Shown here: piece by piece, positions 24,810 to 26,889 of the stretch
Layout of the letters: the number at the start of each line of letters is the position of its first letter
Numbering within the stretch: position 1 is the first letter of the stretch
DNA from: CAZBPZ01 sp964493955
GTDB taxonomy: Bacteria; Chloroflexota; Dehalococcoidia; Dehalococcoidales; Fen-1064
NCBI GenBank assembly: GCA_964493955.1
Contig: CAZBPZ010000015.1
Span: 1 to 26,889, forward strand
DNA length: 26,889 bases
Direction of reading: 5' to 3'
Notes under the pieces: model-generated
Database searches by the model: none
Seen by the model: only the letters and a program-made list of their open reading frames with translations
What the model was told of the DNA's origin: nothing
Translations under genes and position numbers: made by a program

Positions 24810-24850
24810 ACCGGCCCCTCTCCTTTGCCAGGGGAGGGGTGATGGCCGGT
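24810..24850 (+). repeat. Hairpin between ilvC and leuA, repeat-like
   Basis: CCCCTCTCC (24815-24823) pairs with GGGGAGGGG (24831-24839) with one G-T wobble. An outer ACCGG (24810-24814) pairs with CCGGT (24846-24850) past a bulge. No T-run follows. C-rich/G-rich hairpins of this kind are often dispersed intergenic repeats, but only one copy is in the window. The rest of the 217-bp ilvC-leuA gap holds no leader peptide rich in leucine and no convincing promoter. Confidence 0.4.
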
Positions 24851-24914
24851 TTGCGAAAAATGGGTCATGGAGAAGCGGCAGTGCGTAGCCTGAACCCGCC
24901 CTTCTCCCAGGAGG

Positions 24915-26441
24915 ATGAAATTGGACAAGGTTATAGTCTTCGACACAACCCTGCGTGACGGCGAGCAGGCCGCCGGCGGCTCGCTCAACATCCAGGAGAA
25001 GCTGGAGATAGCCCGCCAGCTCGAGAAGCTGGGGGTGGACGTCATCGAGGCTGGCTTCCCGGTGACCTCCCCGGGTGACTTCGAGGCCGTCAGGCTCATC
25101 TCGGGGGAGCTGCGCCAGCCGGTGGTCTGCGTCCTGACGCACGCCAACCTGGAGGCCATTGACCAGAGCTGGGAAGCTGTCAAGGGGGCAAAACGGCCCC
25201 GCATCCACATCGTCCTGTCCTCTTCTGACATCCACCTCTTCTACCAGCTCAAGAAGAGCCGCGAAGAGATACTGGAGATGTCACGGGCGACGGTGGCCCA
25301 CGCCCGCCGGCTCTGCGACGACGTTGAGTTCTCCGCCATGGACGCCAGCCGCACCGACCCGGAGTACATCTACCGCATCCTGGAGGCTGTCATCACCGCC
25401 GGGGCCACCACGGTAAACATCCCGGACACGGTGGGCTACGCCATGCCGGAGCAGTTCGGGGCGCTCATCCGCAGCGTGTTCGAGAAAGTGCCGAACATCC
25501 ACCGCGCCGTCGTCTCGGTGCACTGCCACAATGACCTGGGCCTGGCGGTGGCCAACAGCCTGGAGGCCCTGAAGCAAGGGGCCAGGCAGGTGGAGGGCAC
25601 CATCAACGGCATCGGGGAAAGGGCCGGTAACGCCTCGCTCGAAGAGATTATCATGGCGCTGAAGACGCGCCAGGACTACTTCAACCTCACCACCGGCATT
25701 GACACCACCCAGATATACAAGACGAGCCGCCTCGTCAGCGAGCTGACGGGCTTTCACGTCCAGCCCAACAAGGCTATCGTCGGGGCCAACGCCTTCCGGC
25801 ACTCCTCCGGCCTGCACATTGACGGCGTCATCAAGGACGCCTCCACCTTCGAGATAATGGACCCGAAGGAAATCGGCATCCCCTCAAGCAGCCTGGTGCT
25901 GGGCAAGACCAGCGGCCGGCACGCCTTCCGCGAGCGGCTGGCCGAGCTGGGCTACAGCCTGTCCGAGTCAGACTTCAACCGGGCCTTTGCCGCCTTCAAG
26001 GAGCTGGCCGATAAGAAGCGCGAGGTCACAGACAAGGACATCGAGTCGCTCATTGCCCAGGAGAAACGTACCGTCTCCGGGGTGTACCGCCTGGAGCGTC
26101 TCCAGGTGACCTGTGGTGACCGCGGCATCCCCACCGCCGCGGTACGCCTGAGGACACCGCAGGGCGAGATACGTGAAGAGGCGGCGGTAGGGACCGGCCC
26201 GGTTGACGCCACCTGCAAGGCAATCGACCGGATTGTAGCGGTACCCTGCAAGCTGACAGAGTTTACCGTCAGCTCGGTCACCGAGGGGATAGACGCCATC
26301 GGCGAGGTGCTGATTCGGGTAGAGAGCCAGGGCATAACCTACACCGGCCGCGGCGCCGATACCGACATCATCGTCGCCAGTGCCAAGGCCTATGTCAACG
26401 CCCTCAACCGGCTGCTGGCCGCCCGCGAAGCGGCTGCCTAG
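24915..26441 (+). CDS. leuA: 2-Isopropylmalate synthase
   Basis: A 508-residue enzyme that condenses acetyl-CoA with ketoisovalerate, the first committed step to leucine. The DRE-TIM motif is FDTTLRDGEQAAGGS near the N-terminus; metal ligands lie in SVHCHNDLGLAVAN, followed by NAFRHSSGLHIDG. The C-terminal LeuA_dimer regulatory domain (about 390-500) is complete, so leucine feedback is expected. AGGAGG abuts the ATG at 24915 with no spacing. The in-frame TTG at 24921 is 6 bp from it and may be the true start, giving MDKVIVFDTTLRDG. Citramalate synthase is a related possibility, but the leuC neighbour favours LeuA. Confidence 0.93.
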   Translation: MKLDKVIVFDTTLRDGEQAAGGSLNIQEKLEIARQLEKLGVDVIEAGFPVTSPGDFEAVRLISGELRQPVVCVLTHANLEAIDQSWEAVKGAKRPRIHIVLSSSDIHLFYQLKKSREEILEMSRATVAHARRLCDDVEFSAMDASRTDPEYIYRILEAVITAGATTVNIPDTVGYAMPEQFGALIRSVFEKVPNIHRAVVSVHCHNDLGLAVANSLEALKQGARQVEGTINGIGERAGNASLEEIIMALKTRQDYFNLTTGIDTTQIYKTSRLVSELTGFHVQPNKAIVGANAFRHSSGLHIDGVIKDASTFEIMDPKEIGIPSSSLVLGKTSGRHAFRERLAELGYSLSESDFNRAFAAFKELADKKREVTDKDIESLIAQEKRTVSGVYRLERLQVTCGDRGIPTAAVRLRTPQGEIREEAAVGTGPVDATCKAIDRIVAVPCKLTEFTVSSVTEGIDAIGEVLIRVESQGITYTGRGADTDIIVASAKAYVNALNRLLAAREAAA

Positions 26442-26472
26442 AGTGCCACCAGAAAGGGCAGATACCAGACGG

Positions 26473-26889
26473 ATGACACTGATTGAAAAGATACTGGCTG
26501 CTCACTGCGGCCGTGACAAGGTAACACCGGGCGAGTTCATCAGCGTGCGGCCCGACCTCATCCTGGCCAATGACATCACCGCCCCCATCGCCATCCGCGA
26601 GTTCCGCCGGCTGGGGCTGGAGAGGGTGTTCGACCCGGCCAGAATAGTGATGGTGGCCGACCACTACGTCCCCAACAAGGATATCCCCTCGGCCGAGCAG
26701 GCCAAATTGATGCGGGAGTTCTGCCGCCAGCAGGGCATCCGCCACTACGATGCCGGCCGCATGGGCATCGAGCACGTGCTCCTGCCGGAGCAGGGGCTGG
26801 TGGTGCCGGGTGATGTCGTCATCGGGGCAGACTCCCACACCTGCACCTACGGTGCCCTCGGCGCCTTCGCCACCGGCATGGGCTCGACC
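26473..26889 (+). CDS. leuC: 3-Isopropylmalate dehydratase large subunit (partial, cut by right edge)
   Basis: 139 codons are visible from ATG 26473, starting MTLIEKILAAHCGRDKVTPG. The aconitase-family pattern is clear: VRPDLILANDITAPIAI, VMVADHYVPNKDIPSAEQAK, HYDAGRMGIEHVLLPEQGLV and GADSHTCTYGALGAFATGMG at the edge. The short, compact spacing resembles the HacA/LeuC2-type large subunit of about 415-420 residues, which works with a small LeuD partner. The cluster cysteines would lie beyond the edge, apart from the conserved HTC. The reaction is 2- to 3-isopropylmalate isomerisation. It follows leuA by 31 bp in the same operon. Confidence 0.92.
   Translation, partial: MTLIEKILAAHCGRDKVTPGEFISVRPDLILANDITAPIAIREFRRLGLERVFDPARIVMVADHYVPNKDIPSAEQAKLMREFCRQQGIRHYDAGRMGIEHVLLPEQGLVVPGDVVIGADSHTCTYGALGAFATGMGST

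Noticed and set aside
24723..24841. Short TTG-initiated frame before leuA as a possible leucine leader peptide
   Set aside because: It has few leucines, no preceding promoter or ribosome site, and no terminator-type alternative pairing.
23957..25231. 424-codon minus-strand frame
   Set aside because: It lies antisense to ilvC and leuA, with shadow composition and no recognisable domain.

Overview
The window is about 27 kb of high-GC bacterial chromosome with dense operons and mostly biosynthetic genes. Gene content and order (leuS-proC, purD-purE-purB, ilvD-ilvB-ilvN-ilvC-leuA-leuC), plus SipW/TasA-like surface proteins, suggest Chloroflexota, probably a Dehalococcoidia-like lineage. That placement is from memory of gene order, not from a search. 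No rRNA, tRNA or CRISPR array was seen.

Layout. 1-732 holds no intact gene: a decayed transposase on the minus strand and four to five CTTTAT(G) repeats phased at 11 bp. 733-3168 (+) is a surface-protein cassette: a SipW-type signal peptidase with an N-terminal zinc ribbon, then three proteins with SipW-dependent signal peptides. A small zincin (minus) and a small helix-turn-helix protein (plus) follow. 3973-7514 (+) is leuS-proC behind a leucine-rich leader peptide and attenuator. 7639-12842 (minus) is a tightly packed seven-gene run, purD-purE-purB-MBL hydrolase-rsmD-coaD-ferredoxin. 12970-15542 (minus) holds an orphan DNA methyltransferase and guaA. 15636-17132 (+) is an anchored CARDB-type surface protein divergent from guaA. 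17186-18565 (+) has a 34-residue ORF under a near-consensus promoter that carries an SOS-box-like palindrome, then tsaC and rpiB. 18562 to the right edge (+) is the branched-chain amino-acid operon ilvD-ilvB-ilvN-usp-ilvC-leuA-leuC, with leuC cut by the edge.

The most interesting signal is a pair of matching attenuators, one before leuS and one before ilvD. Each has TTGACA, 17 bp, a -10 hexamer, then exactly 9 bp to an ATG, so the leader peptide would be translated from an essentially leaderless transcript. The leuS leader encodes MQLECTLSLSLKTRCR (four Leu) and the ilvD leader MITNSLVLVVISCPR (seven Ile/Leu/Val). Both end CGG-TAR, and GTGGG follows the stop codon directly. Both then run into a terminator whose 5' arm contains CCCAC, complementary to that GTGGG. 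A ribosome that reaches the stop codon would mask GTGGG and let the terminator form. A ribosome stalled at the Leu or Ile/Val codons would leave GTGGG free to pair with CCCAC and break the terminator. This is a very compact two-state form of ribosome-mediated attenuation, and it links charging of leucine tRNA with branched-chain amino-acid synthesis.

Other points worth following are the SOS-box small ORF, the 11-bp phased operator-like repeats, an acidic cofactor loop in IlvC, and a universal stress protein gene inside the ilv operon.
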